Shown here in pieces: positions 16,797 through 24,626 of a stretch of DNA of 64,000 nucleotides. The DNA comes from Acidobacteriota bacterium (GTDB lineage: Bacteria > Acidobacteriota > Thermoanaerobaculia > Multivoradales > Multivoraceae): assembly GCA_028877275.1 (NCBI GenBank), contig JAPPFP010000006.1:310001-374000 (forward strand). Direction: 5' to 3'. A program made the position numbers and the translations under genes. How positions within the stretch are numbered: position 1 is the stretch's first letter; every line of letters begins with the position of its first letter. The notes under the pieces were generated by a model that saw nothing but the letters and a program-made list of their open reading frames with translations, did not search any database and was not told the DNA's origin.

Positions 16797-17494
16797 TGGC
16801 GCCGTCGGTCGACGTCGTCATCCCGGCCTACAACGAGGAAGAGTCGATCGGCCTGGTGCTGGCCGACATTCCGTCCGACCTGGTGCGCCGCGTCGTCGTC
16901 GCCGACAACAACTCGCGGGACGAGACGGCGGCACGGGCCGGGGAAGCGGGCGCCGAGGTGGTGCCGGCGACGGTCCAGGGCTATGGCAGCGCCTGTCTGG
17001 CCGGGCTGGACCACCTGCGGCGGACCGGACCTCCGGAGATCGTCGTCTTCCTGGACGCGGACTACTCGGACCACCCCGACGAGATGCCTCGGCTGGTGGA
17101 GCCGATCGCGCGCGGCGCGGCGGACCTGGTCATCGGCTCCCGGGTGCTGGGAGAGGCCGAACCGGGCGCCCTGCTGCCGCAGGCCCGTTGGGGGAACCGG
17201 TTCGCCTGCCTACTCGTGCGCCTGCTCTACGGCCACCGCTACACCGACCTGGGGCCGTTCCGCGCCGTCTCATGGCAGGCGCTCGAGTCGCTCGGCATGC
17301 GGGACCCGAACTTCGGCTGGACGGCGGAGATGCAGGTCAAGGCGCTGCGCCGCGGTCTGCGGGTCGTCGAGGCGCCGGTCAGCTACCGCCGCCGAACCGG
17401 CGTCTCGAAGATCACTGGCACGGTCTCGGGCACCGTGCGAGCCGGCTGGAAGATCGTCACCACCGTTCTCCGCTACAGTCGCGGGCCGACATGA
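16796..17494 (+). CDS. Family 2 glycosyltransferase (dolichyl-phosphate-mannose synthase-like)
   Basis: A 232-residue GT-A glycosyltransferase. It has the N-terminal nucleotide-binding start VDVVIPAYNEEESIGLVL, the acidic metal-binding pair in VVFLDADYSDHPDEMP, and the DPM1-like region FRAVSWQALESLGM with FGWTAEMQVKALRRGL. Such enzymes move a sugar from a nucleotide sugar to a lipid carrier or other acceptor at the cytoplasmic membrane. No membrane helices follow, so it is the soluble type. It overlaps both neighbours (one base before, four after), so expression is tightly coupled to the envelope cluster. Confidence 0.8.
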   Translation: MAPSVDVVIPAYNEEESIGLVLADIPSDLVRRVVVADNNSRDETAARAGEAGAEVVPATVQGYGSACLAGLDHLRRTGPPEIVVFLDADYSDHPDEMPRLVEPIARGAADLVIGSRVLGEAEPGALLPQARWGNRFACLLVRLLYGHRYTDLGPFRAVSWQALESLGMRDPNFGWTAEMQVKALRRGLRVVEAPVSYRRRTGVSKITGTVSGTVRAGWKIVTTVLRYSRGPT

Positions 17495-17940
17495 ACGGGA
17501 TGACAGGCACTGCCGTGAACGCCGCCGGCGGGGAAGTACCCGCCAGCGAGATCGAGGTCGAGGTCCGCTACAAGGAAACGGACCAGATGGCAGTGGTCCA
17601 CCATTCGAACTACCTCGTTTGGTTCGAGCTGGCCCGCACTCATCACTGCCGCGTCGCGGGCATGGCCTACCGGAAGATCGAGGACGAGGGCTACTGGCTG
17701 ATGGTCACCGGGGTCCAACTGAAGTACCGGGGCGGCGCCCGCTACGGCGACAGGGTACGCGTCGTATGCTGGCTCGATCGGCTGAAGAGCCGCGCGATGA
17801 GCTTCGGCTACCGGGTAGAGGTCGACGAGCGGGTCCTGGTCGAGGGCCGGACGGACCACGTCTGGGTGGACAAGGCGTCCGGCAACCACTGCCGGATGCC
17901 GGAGGTCGTCGTCCCGATCTTCCGCTCGATGGAAAACTAG
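17491..17940 (+). CDS. Acyl-CoA thioesterase, 4HBT/YbgC-like
   Basis: A 149-residue hotdog-fold protein. VEVRYKETDQMAVVHHSNYL holds the 4HBT motif, where the aspartate is catalytic and the downstream H-x-x-Y is conserved. The central helix (FELARTHHCRVAGMAY) and the following strands match the usual 130-150 residue length. YbgC-type enzymes hydrolyse acyl-CoAs and interact with Tol-Pal and phospholipid enzymes. The start ATG overlaps the glycosyltransferase stop (ATGA). It converges with the SDR gene, whose end overlaps this one by four bases. Confidence 0.8.
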   Translation: MNGMTGTAVNAAGGEVPASEIEVEVRYKETDQMAVVHHSNYLVWFELARTHHCRVAGMAYRKIEDEGYWLMVTGVQLKYRGGARYGDRVRVVCWLDRLKSRAMSFGYRVEVDERVLVEGRTDHVWVDKASGNHCRMPEVVVPIFRSMEN

Positions 17941-18707
17941 AAACAGGCGTAGCCGCCGTCGATCACGAACTCGTCGCCGGTGTGGTAGCTCGACGCCCTG
18001 CTCGCCAGGTAGACGGCGATGCCGCTGAAGTCCTCGCCGACGCCCCACCGGCGCACCGGAACCCGTCGCAGGACCTTCGTCTGGAACGCTTCCGTGTTGA
18101 TCGCCCGCTCGGTCATGGCGGTAGCGATCCAGCCGGGCAGTACCGAGTTGACCCGGATGCCGTGCCGCGCGTGCTCGACCGCCAGGCCGCGGACCATCGC
18201 GTTGAGTCCCGCCTTGGTCGAGGCGTAGTGCTCGCTGCGCGGCGCGCCGAAGACCGCTGACAGGCTGCTGGTCGCGACCAGTGAGCCGCCCTCGCCGCGT
18301 TCGACCATGTGCCGGATCGCCTGCTGGAAGGTCTGGAAGACGCCCTCCATGTTGACCTGGAAGATCCGCCGCCACTCCTCCATCGACATGTCGACGAAGG
18401 GCGTGCCGCGGCCGCCGATTCCGGCGTTGGCGAAGCAGGAATCGACCTTGCCCAGCAGCTCTACGGTCTGCGCGAACGAGGCCGCAACGGCATCGGCGTC
18501 GCCGACGTCGCAGCGCAGGGCCTCCACCCGCGTGCCGTGGCGCGCCAACTGTTCCCGGGCGTTTGCGTTCTTCTCCTCGTTCGTGCCCCAGATGCAGACG
18601 TCGGCGCCCGCCTGCGCGAGGCCTTCGGCAAAGCCGAGGCCGATTCCGGAGTTGCCGCCGGTGACGAGAGCCACCGTTCCGCTCAGGTCGAATGCGTCGT
18701 AAGCCAA
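17937..18707 (-). CDS. Short-chain dehydrogenase/reductase
   Basis: A 256-residue classical SDR oxidoreductase. It has the Rossmann cofactor loop TGGNSGIGLGFAEGL (about residues 16-30), the NAG motif in CFANAGIGG, catalytic Ser and Tyr-x-x-x-Lys in SSLSAVFG and HYASTKAGLNAMVRGL, and the substrate-side PGWIATAM. The closing DEFVIDGGYACF is usual. Start TTG at 18707 was chosen because GGAGGAGG lies just upstream; an ATG at 18764 would add an arginine-rich extension typical of non-coding sequence. Substrate unknown. Confidence 0.85.
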   Translation of the reverse strand: MAYDAFDLSGTVALVTGGNSGIGLGFAEGLAQAGADVCIWGTNEEKNANAREQLARHGTRVEALRCDVGDADAVAASFAQTVELLGKVDSCFANAGIGGRGTPFVDMSMEEWRRIFQVNMEGVFQTFQQAIRHMVERGEGGSLVATSSLSAVFGAPRSEHYASTKAGLNAMVRGLAVEHARHGIRVNSVLPGWIATAMTERAINTEAFQTKVLRRVPVRRWGVGEDFSGIAVYLASRASSYHTGDEFVIDGGYACF

Positions 18708-18788
18708 AGTCGTCCTCCTCCTTCTTCCTGCCCGTCCGTCGTTCGTCGATGCGGCGCGGAGCATAGCGCCGCGAGGCGGACCGGGGGC

Positions 18789-19532
18789 TCAGCCGAACCA
18801 GAGCCGGACGGCGAACAGGATGACCGTGACGGTAACCACGCGCTGGACCCAGGCGTGGCCCTTGAGCACGGTGAGGCGCACGCCCAGCCAGGCGCCGGCC
18901 ATGTTCCCGACCGCGAGGGCGAGCCCGAAGGTCCAATCGACCCGGCCGGAGAGCGCGAACAAAAGCAGTGACAGGCCGGTGAAGCAGAGGATGCTGAGCA
19001 CCTTCACCGCGTTGCTGCGGACCAGGTCCAGGCCGGCCAGCGAGGTCGCGGCGAGGATGAAGAATCCGACCCCGGCCTGGACGAAGCCGCCGTAGATACC
19101 GACGCCGAAGAAGCCGAGCGCGAGGAGGCCCACCCGGAGCGTCGCTGGCTGCTCTTCGGGCTTCGCTCGCCGCGAGATCAGGGTCCAAAGGGTGACCACG
19201 ACCATCAGGGCCGCCAGCACGCGGCGGAAGGCGTCGTCGCTGATGACGAGCGCGGCCCACGCGCCCAGTCCGGCGCCGGCGGTCGCCGGCAGCGCCGCCC
19301 ACAGGATCGCCCGCCGGTCGAGGACGCCGTGACGATGGAAACCCCAGGAGGCGACGACGTTCTGGAGCAGAATCGCGACCCGGTTGGTGCCGTTGGCGAC
19401 GCCGGGAGGGAGACCGAAGAAGATGAGGATCGGCAGCGTGAGGAACGAACCGCCGCCTGCGACAACGTTCAACGCGCCGGCGATCAAGCCGGCGAGTGCG
19501 AGCGCGGGGTAGACGATCGCCGGCTCGTTCAC
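18789..19532 (-). CDS. TSUP-family transporter (TauE/SafE)
   Basis: A 247-residue membrane protein with about eight hydrophobic helices in the two-half arrangement of the sulfite exporter TauE/SafE family. The first half carries AGALNVVAGGGSFLTLPILI and NGTNRVAILLQNVVASWGF; the second carries GIYGGFVQAGVGFFILAA and NAVKVLSILCFTGLSLLLFA. These proteins export small anions such as sulfite or sulfoacetate. GTG 19532 gives the usual family length; an upstream ATG at 19652 would add a charged leader. It is divergent from the small membrane protein at 19569. Confidence 0.85.
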   Translation of the reverse strand: MNEPAIVYPALALAGLIAGALNVVAGGGSFLTLPILIFFGLPPGVANGTNRVAILLQNVVASWGFHRHGVLDRRAILWAALPATAGAGLGAWAALVISDDAFRRVLAALMVVVTLWTLISRRAKPEEQPATLRVGLLALGFFGVGIYGGFVQAGVGFFILAATSLAGLDLVRSNAVKVLSILCFTGLSLLLFALSGRVDWTFGLALAVGNMAGAWLGVRLTVLKGHAWVQRVVTVTVILFAVRLWFG

Positions 19533-19568
19533 GGCGAGGAGGTTAACGCTCCGAAGGTAGACTCCGAA

Positions 19569-19820
19569 ATGATGGCCGATCAGACGACGCCGAGCCGCGG
19601 CTCCAGCAACTCGTCCCTGTTCTCCTTCCTGGGCGGCCTGCGGTTCCCGCAACTGTTCGTCGTCCTGGCGGTCGTTTTCCTCATCGACCTGTTCATTCCC
19701 GACGTCCTTCCCTTTGTGGACGAGTTGATCCTGGGGCTTCTGACCCTGATGACCGGCACGTGGCGCGATCGTCGTCGCCCGCCGGAAAAGAACGTGACGC
19801 CGCCGGAGACGTCTGGATGA
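19569..19820 (+). CDS. Small membrane protein (DUF6116-like)
   Basis: An 83-residue protein with one or two hydrophobic segments (FPQLFVVLAVVFLIDLFIP, FVDELILGLLTLMTG) and a short charged C-terminal tail. The pattern LFSFLGGLRFPQLF resembles small membrane proteins annotated DUF6116. Two adjacent ATGs occur (19569 and 19572). Its stop overlaps the start of the next gene (ATGA), so the two are coupled. Function unknown. Confidence 0.6.
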   Translation: MMADQTTPSRGSSNSSLFSFLGGLRFPQLFVVLAVVFLIDLFIPDVLPFVDELILGLLTLMTGTWRDRRRPPEKNVTPPETSG

Positions 19821-21070
19821 CGATCGGCCGGCTCCTCCTGGCGCTGGCGGTGGTCCTCACGGCTGCCGCCCCGGCGCCGGCCCAGGAGTGGAGCGGGAGC
19901 AACGGTTTTCGGGTGGTGGTCACGGACGATGCCGGACAGCCGTTGCCGGGTGTCACGGTCATGGTTTTCCTGGCCGAGCCCGATCGTTCGGGCGGGCCGC
20001 CGCTGCTGCTGACCGACGCGTCCGGCGTGGCGGAAGTCAGCGGGCTGTCGGCAGGCGAGTGGCAGGTGGAACTGCGGCGTGAGGGGTTCATGATCGTGAG
20101 CTCCTACCTGAGGCTGGAAGACGCGAAGCGGCCGCAGGTCGGGTTCACCTCACGCCAGCGCACGGGGCCCTTCTGGGCGCCGATGAACGTCGGCTACTCG
20201 AGCCTGGGTATCGACACGTCGGCGGTTAGCGCCGGCTCGGCGCGGGCGATGACACGGGCTCAGCGGCGGGCTGAGCGACGCGCGGAGCAACGGGCGCGTC
20301 GGCTGCGCAGTGAGAACGTGGCGCGGGTGGTGGAGCCGCCACCGGAACCTCCGGAGGCGCCTGCCGCGCAGCCTGTGAGTGTGGCGGAACGGCCGGCTGT
20401 GAAGCCGCCGGCGGAGAAGCGTCCTGCCGCGGCAGAGCCCAGGCCCGAGCCTGAATCCGGACCTGAGCCCAAGCCCGAACCGGCGGCGGTCCACCTGCTC
20501 CCGAACCGCACCCTGCTGCGCGCTGGCGCCTGCCCCGAGTGCGGACCCGGAGAGTGGTCGGTGGCGAGTAACTGGCCCGCGGAGCCGAGGTCGCCCGCGA
20601 CGGTCGCCTGCGCCGCGGATCTCGGCGAGCGGATGGAGCGGGTGGCGAAGATCGTCGAGGAGTCGTTGCCAGTCGACTTTCGGGTCTACGCGGGCGCGCT
20701 CGCCGAGCCCACCGGCAACGACGTGCTGCGGTTGCTGCCGGACGAGATGCGCGGCGAGGTCCAGGCACTGTTGTTGCCAATTCTCGACCCGGAACGGTCC
20801 TGCCAGGTGCTGGGCATCTTTCTGCCCGAAGGAGCGCGGTTCATCGGCTTCCAGTACGAAGCCGCGGACCTTGAGAATCGGGGCGGCTGCCTGCCGGAGC
20901 AGCCGTGCGAGATCGGCGAGGCCGTCTGGCGGGGCAACCCGGTGATCCACCGCCACGAGCACGGTACCTTCGTCTACGGTGTGTTCGAGAACCTGTCCCC
21001 CGAGCGCCGGCGGGAAGCGAACTTCAAGGCGTACTTCAGCCCTCCTCGCGGCTGGCTGCCGCCGCGCTGA
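19817..21070 (+). CDS. Secreted protein with carboxypeptidase-regulatory-like domain
   Basis: A 417-residue protein with a cleavable signal (LLLALAVVLTAAAPAPAQ). Residues about 27-105 form a CarboxypepD_reg-type beta-sandwich (VVVTDDAGQPLPGVTVMVF, then TDASGVAEVSGLSAGEWQV). A basic segment rich in Arg and Ala (AQRRAERRAEQRARRL) and a long Pro/Glu linker follow, then a C-terminal globular domain of about 170 residues with several cysteines (CPECGPGEW, CAADLG, CLPEQPCEIG). The whole suggests a periplasmic or cell-surface binding protein. The C-terminal domain is not one I recognise. It overlaps the preceding membrane-protein gene by four bases. Confidence 0.6.
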   Translation: MTIGRLLLALAVVLTAAAPAPAQEWSGSNGFRVVVTDDAGQPLPGVTVMVFLAEPDRSGGPPLLLTDASGVAEVSGLSAGEWQVELRREGFMIVSSYLRLEDAKRPQVGFTSRQRTGPFWAPMNVGYSSLGIDTSAVSAGSARAMTRAQRRAERRAEQRARRLRSENVARVVEPPPEPPEAPAAQPVSVAERPAVKPPAEKRPAAAEPRPEPESGPEPKPEPAAVHLLPNRTLLRAGACPECGPGEWSVASNWPAEPRSPATVACAADLGERMERVAKIVEESLPVDFRVYAGALAEPTGNDVLRLLPDEMRGEVQALLLPILDPERSCQVLGIFLPEGARFIGFQYEAADLENRGGCLPEQPCEIGEAVWRGNPVIHRHEHGTFVYGVFENLSPERRREANFKAYFSPPRGWLPPR

Positions 21071-21136
21071 GTCGTCGTTCTGCGCTGGTCTCCTGCGGTA
21101 GTCTCGATGCAGCCATTCCCCTCAAGGAGAGCCACC

Positions 21137-22219
21137 ATGCCGTTTCGCGGAAACGTCTCCAGTTCGTTCGTTGTCCTCGTCCTCCTGTCTCTTCTCGCCA
21201 CGCCCGCCGTTGCGGCCGGCGACGACGACATCCGGCGCACGGCCAGCGGCCGGCCGGACCTTTCCGGCAACTACGACGTCGCCAACCTGACGCCCTTCGA
21301 GCGGGATCCCCGCCTCGGCGACAAGCAGTTCATGACCGCGGACGAGGCGGAGCGGATCGCTGCCGGGATGGCGGCGGCGAGCGCGGGCGCCAACGCGGTC
21401 AGCGACCCGGACCGTGAGGCGCCGCCGCCGGGCGGCGACGGTTCCGCGGGCGCCGCCGGTGCGGTCGGCGGCTACAACTTCTTCTGGCTCGACTTCGGCA
21501 ACCAGGCGTATCCGATCGATGGCCAGTACCGAACCTCGGTCCTCATCGATCCGCCGAACGGCCGCATGCCGGAACTGACGGAGGCCGGCAAGGCGCGGCG
21601 CGCCAGAGTGAATCCGTACCTCTACAAGAACACCGGTGACGCCTGGTGGATCGAGGCCGGGGACGACCCCTACGACGGCCCCGAGACGTTGACGCCCGGA
21701 GACCGCTGCATCTACACCAGCGTCGCCACGACGCCGGTTCGCTCACTGCCCTACAACAATCTGAAGACGATCACGCAGACCGATGACCACGTCGTCATCC
21801 TCGTCGAATGGATGCACTGGGCGAAGGTCGTCCGCCTGAACGCCGAGCACCCGCCTGCCGAGTACCGCTCGATGGGCGGCGACTCGATCGGCTGGTGGGA
21901 AGGCGACACCCTGGTCGTCGAGACGACGAACTTCCTCGACAGCCAGAGCGACCCGCGCGATGGCCTGAAGGTCATCGAGCGCTTCAGCCGCCATGGGGAC
22001 AGGGACCTGCTCTACGGGTTCACCGTCCATGACACGGACTACGCCGCGCCCTACAGCGGTGAGCTCATCTGGCCGGGAACCGACGACCTCCTCTACGAGT
22101 ACGCCTGCCACGAAGGCAACTACGCAATGGGCAACATCCTCCGCGGCGCCCGGCTGCTGGAGAACGAGTACTACGAGAAGAAGGGCCAGGGAGCGAGCAC
22201 GGGGTCCGGCGGCGAGTAG
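21137..22219 (+). CDS. Secreted protein of the 'GRPDLSGN' type, function unknown
   Basis: A 360-residue secreted protein with a clear signal peptide (FVVLVLLSLLATPAVAAG). The mature start TASGRPDLSGNYDVANLTPFE is a hallmark of a large group of secreted hypothetical proteins in Acidobacteriota and related metagenomes. The body carries several other conserved blocks (YLYKNTGDAWWIEAGDD, GDSIGWWEGDTLVVETTNF, HDTDYAAPYSGELIW). I know of no demonstrated enzyme activity for it. AAGGAGA lies just upstream of ATG 21137. Confidence 0.6.
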   Translation: MPFRGNVSSSFVVLVLLSLLATPAVAAGDDDIRRTASGRPDLSGNYDVANLTPFERDPRLGDKQFMTADEAERIAAGMAAASAGANAVSDPDREAPPPGGDGSAGAAGAVGGYNFFWLDFGNQAYPIDGQYRTSVLIDPPNGRMPELTEAGKARRARVNPYLYKNTGDAWWIEAGDDPYDGPETLTPGDRCIYTSVATTPVRSLPYNNLKTITQTDDHVVILVEWMHWAKVVRLNAEHPPAEYRSMGGDSIGWWEGDTLVVETTNFLDSQSDPRDGLKVIERFSRHGDRDLLYGFTVHDTDYAAPYSGELIWPGTDDLLYEYACHEGNYAMGNILRGARLLENEYYEKKGQGASTGSGGE

Positions 22220-22223
22220 GCGC

Positions 22224-22949
22224 CTACTGCAGCGAGAAGTTGACGGTCAGGTTGATGTAGACCGGGACCGGTTCGCCGTTCAGGGTGGCGGGTTCGTAGC
22301 GCCATTCCTGGACGACCTGGACGGCGGACTCGGTGAGACCTTCCGGCAGGCCCTTGAGCACCTTGACGTAGCCGACATGGCCCAGGGTGTCGACGACGGC
22401 CTGCAGGATGACGACGCCCTGGATGCGTGCCTGGCGCGCCTCTTCGGTGTAGTTCGGCAGTGGAGCGTAGGTCTTCTTGGGTGGCAGGACGTCGCCTTCG
22501 ACCCACATGGTGCCGGGCGGTCCGGCGGGCGAGGGGGCTTCGGGGAGGTCGAACAGAACGTCGGCGATGCCGTCGATCTCCAGTTGCGGCGCCTCGAAGA
22601 GCTGTTCCCGAATGAGGGGTTCGGGCTCGTCGGGAGTCGGGTCGGGAATCGGGATCTTCTTCGTCCTGCGCTGGGGAATGGGTTCCGCTTTGGCGGGTGG
22701 CGGCGGCTTGAAGCGCACTGCCTGGACGACGAAGGCCTTCGGCGACTGCGCGGCCTGGAGTGCCCGCGGCCTCATGCTGGGGAAGCTGATGACGAACAGC
22801 AGCGCGTGGAAGGCGATCGTGGCGATGACGGCGACTCGCAGCGGGGTCCGGCTCTCGGGCTCCAACTCGTATGGCGATCCACCGAGATGGAGGGAACCGG
22901 GCGCGAACTTCGCCCCGGCATTCTTGCGTCGCTCGAGCTTGAAGGCCAT
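22224..22949 (-). CDS. TonB-family energy-transducing protein
   Basis: A 241-residue protein with one N-terminal membrane helix (VAVIATIAFHALLFVISF, about residues 39-56), a proline-rich periplasmic stretch (PPPPAKAEPIPQ, then PIPDPTPDEPEP) and a C-terminal TonB domain (YTEEARQARIQGVVILQAVV and VVQEWRYEPATLNGEPVPV). TonB carries proton-motive energy from ExbB/ExbD to outer-membrane receptors; neither partner is in the window. The architecture is the short stand-alone type common in Bacteroidota and Acidobacteriota. Confidence 0.85.
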   Translation of the reverse strand: MAFKLERRKNAGAKFAPGSLHLGGSPYELEPESRTPLRVAVIATIAFHALLFVISFPSMRPRALQAAQSPKAFVVQAVRFKPPPPAKAEPIPQRRTKKIPIPDPTPDEPEPLIREQLFEAPQLEIDGIADVLFDLPEAPSPAGPPGTMWVEGDVLPPKKTYAPLPNYTEEARQARIQGVVILQAVVDTLGHVGYVKVLKGLPEGLTESAVQVVQEWRYEPATLNGEPVPVYINLTVNFSLQ

Positions 22950-22997
22950 GGTGCTACCGGTTTACAACGCGCCGGGCGCCGTTTCGCTTCCAGGATT

Positions 22998-23897
22998 CTA
23001 CGCGTCGGGCAGCAACTCGCGGGCGAGTGCGGCGCCCAGGGTTGGACACCGGTAGGAGAAGCCGGTCTCCCGCAGGACCGCGGGAACGACTCGGGCGCTG
23101 GCAAGCAGCGTCTCCCGGGCCATCGTCCCGAAGGCCAGGCGGAGGGCCGGCGAAGGCACCGGGAGCAGAGCCGGACGCCCCAGCGTGGCGGCGATGGTCC
23201 TGGTCAGGTCGGCATTCGTGAGCTGTTCCGGAGCGACCAGGTTCACGGGTCCCCGGATGTCGCTCTCCAGCACGTGCCGGATCGCAGCGACCGCGTCGTC
23301 GATGTGGATCCAGGGGAAGTACTGGCGCCCCGATCCGAGTCGGCCGCCAAAGCCCAGCCGGAAAGGTGGCAGCATCCTGACGAGGGCGCCGCCGCGCGCC
23401 GAGAGCACGACCCCGAACCGGAGGATCACGACGCGCTCGCACACCGCGCCCGCCGTCCCGGCGGCGGCCTCCCACTCGCGGCACACCGAGGCGAGGAAGC
23501 CGGCCCCGGATGTCGAAGCCTCGTCCAGGAGTTCGTCGCCCCGGTCGCCGTAGTAGCCGACCGCGGAGGCGCAGACGAAGACCCGCGGGGGACGCTCGAG
23601 GCGGCTCAGCGACTCGACCAGCCGCCGGGTCGCGGGGCCGCGCGAGGCGCTGATCCTGCTTCGGCGCTCGGCGGTCCATCTGCCGGCGGCGACGTTCTCG
23701 CCCGCGAGGTGAATCATCGCGTCGAGGCCCTCGGCGGCTGGTGACTCGGCCAGACCGCGTTCGGGCCGCCACTCGAGTTCATTCGGGCGCGAGGGCGTGC
23801 GCCGCACGAGCTGACGGCAACAGCTACCGTCGGCCTGCAAGCTCCCGGCGAGGGCGCTGCCGATGAGTCCCGAGGCGCCGCTCAGGGCCACGTTCAT
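22998..23897 (-). CDS. TIGR01777-family NAD-dependent epimerase/oxidoreductase (YfcH-like)
   Basis: A 299-residue protein with an N-terminal nucleotide-binding motif (MNVALSGASGLIGSALAG) and family blocks such as MIHLAGENVAAGRWT, VCASAVGYYGDRGDELLDE and FPWIHIDDAVAAIRHVLE. The C-terminal tail RCPTLGAALARELL is also usual. The family is an extended SDR of unclear substrate, sometimes linked to cell division. ATG 23897 is taken; the longer open frame runs into the divergent endonuclease III gene. Confidence 0.85.
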   Translation of the reverse strand: MNVALSGASGLIGSALAGSLQADGSCCRQLVRRTPSRPNELEWRPERGLAESPAAEGLDAMIHLAGENVAAGRWTAERRSRISASRGPATRRLVESLSRLERPPRVFVCASAVGYYGDRGDELLDEASTSGAGFLASVCREWEAAAGTAGAVCERVVILRFGVVLSARGGALVRMLPPFRLGFGGRLGSGRQYFPWIHIDDAVAAIRHVLESDIRGPVNLVAPEQLTNADLTRTIAATLGRPALLPVPSPALRLAFGTMARETLLASARVVPAVLRETGFSYRCPTLGAALARELLPDA

Positions 23898-23945
23898 TAC
23901 ACCAAGGTAACAGCCAGGGCGAGCGACGCTATTCTCGCGGGCGCC

Positions 23946-24623
23946 GTGCCCGCGCCGCCGACGCCGCCCACGAACCGCCGTCTGGCGGCGATGCTCCGCC
24001 GGATCCGGCGGAGCCTGGAAGGTTCGGCGCTGCCGATCGTGACCCTGATCGCGGAGACCGAGCGCGATCCCTTCAAGGTGCTGGTGTCGACGATCCTGAG
24101 CGCCCGGACCAAGGACGACGCGACGGCGGGGGCGACGAGGCGGTTGTTCGAGGCGGCGTCGACGCCGGAGGAGATCGGTGCGCTGCCGCTGGAGGAACTC
24201 GAGCGCCTCATCTTCCCGGTCGGCTTCTACCGCACGAAAGCGAAAAACCTCAGGCTGGCGATGACGGTGCTGCGCGAACGGTTCGGCGGTGAAGTGCCCA
24301 GGACGGTCGAGGAGCTCGTCGAACTCCCCGGCGTCGGCCGCAAGACGGCGAACCTGGTCGTCACCGAGGGGTTTCGCCGCCCCGGTATCTGCGTCGACAC
24401 CCATGTGCACCGGATCACGAACCTCTGGGGCTACGTGGACACGAAGACTCCGCTCGAGACGGAGATGGCTCTGCGCCGGAAGCTGCCGCGCAGCCAGTGG
24501 ATCGGCCTGAACAAGACTCTGGTCAGCTTCGGTCAGAAGCTGTGCCTGCCGGTGAGCCCCTGGTGTTCCCGCTGTCCGGTCGAGGAGTGGTGTCCCAAGC
24601 TGGGGGTCGGCCGGAGCCGCTGA
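23946..24623 (+). CDS. nth: Endonuclease III (HhH-GPD, [4Fe-4S])
   Basis: A 225-residue base-excision-repair glycosylase/AP lyase for oxidised pyrimidines. It contains the helix-hairpin-helix ELPGVGRKTANLVV with the catalytic lysine, the catalytic Asp in VDTHVHRI, and the [4Fe-4S] cluster spacing C-x6-C-x2-C-x5-C in CLPVSPWCSRCPVEEWC at the C-terminus. The start is GTG at 23946, divergent from the epimerase gene. Length fits the family. Confidence 0.92.
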   Translation: MPAPPTPPTNRRLAAMLRRIRRSLEGSALPIVTLIAETERDPFKVLVSTILSARTKDDATAGATRRLFEAASTPEEIGALPLEELERLIFPVGFYRTKAKNLRLAMTVLRERFGGEVPRTVEELVELPGVGRKTANLVVTEGFRRPGICVDTHVHRITNLWGYVDTKTPLETEMALRRKLPRSQWIGLNKTLVSFGQKLCLPVSPWCSRCPVEEWCPKLGVGRSR

Positions 24624-24626
24624 CGC

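Noticed and set aside
17473-19302. A 609-codon minus-strand open frame across the thioesterase, SDR and transporter genes
   Set aside because: It crosses three genes with recognisable products in other frames, and its composition is Arg/Pro/Gly-rich noise.
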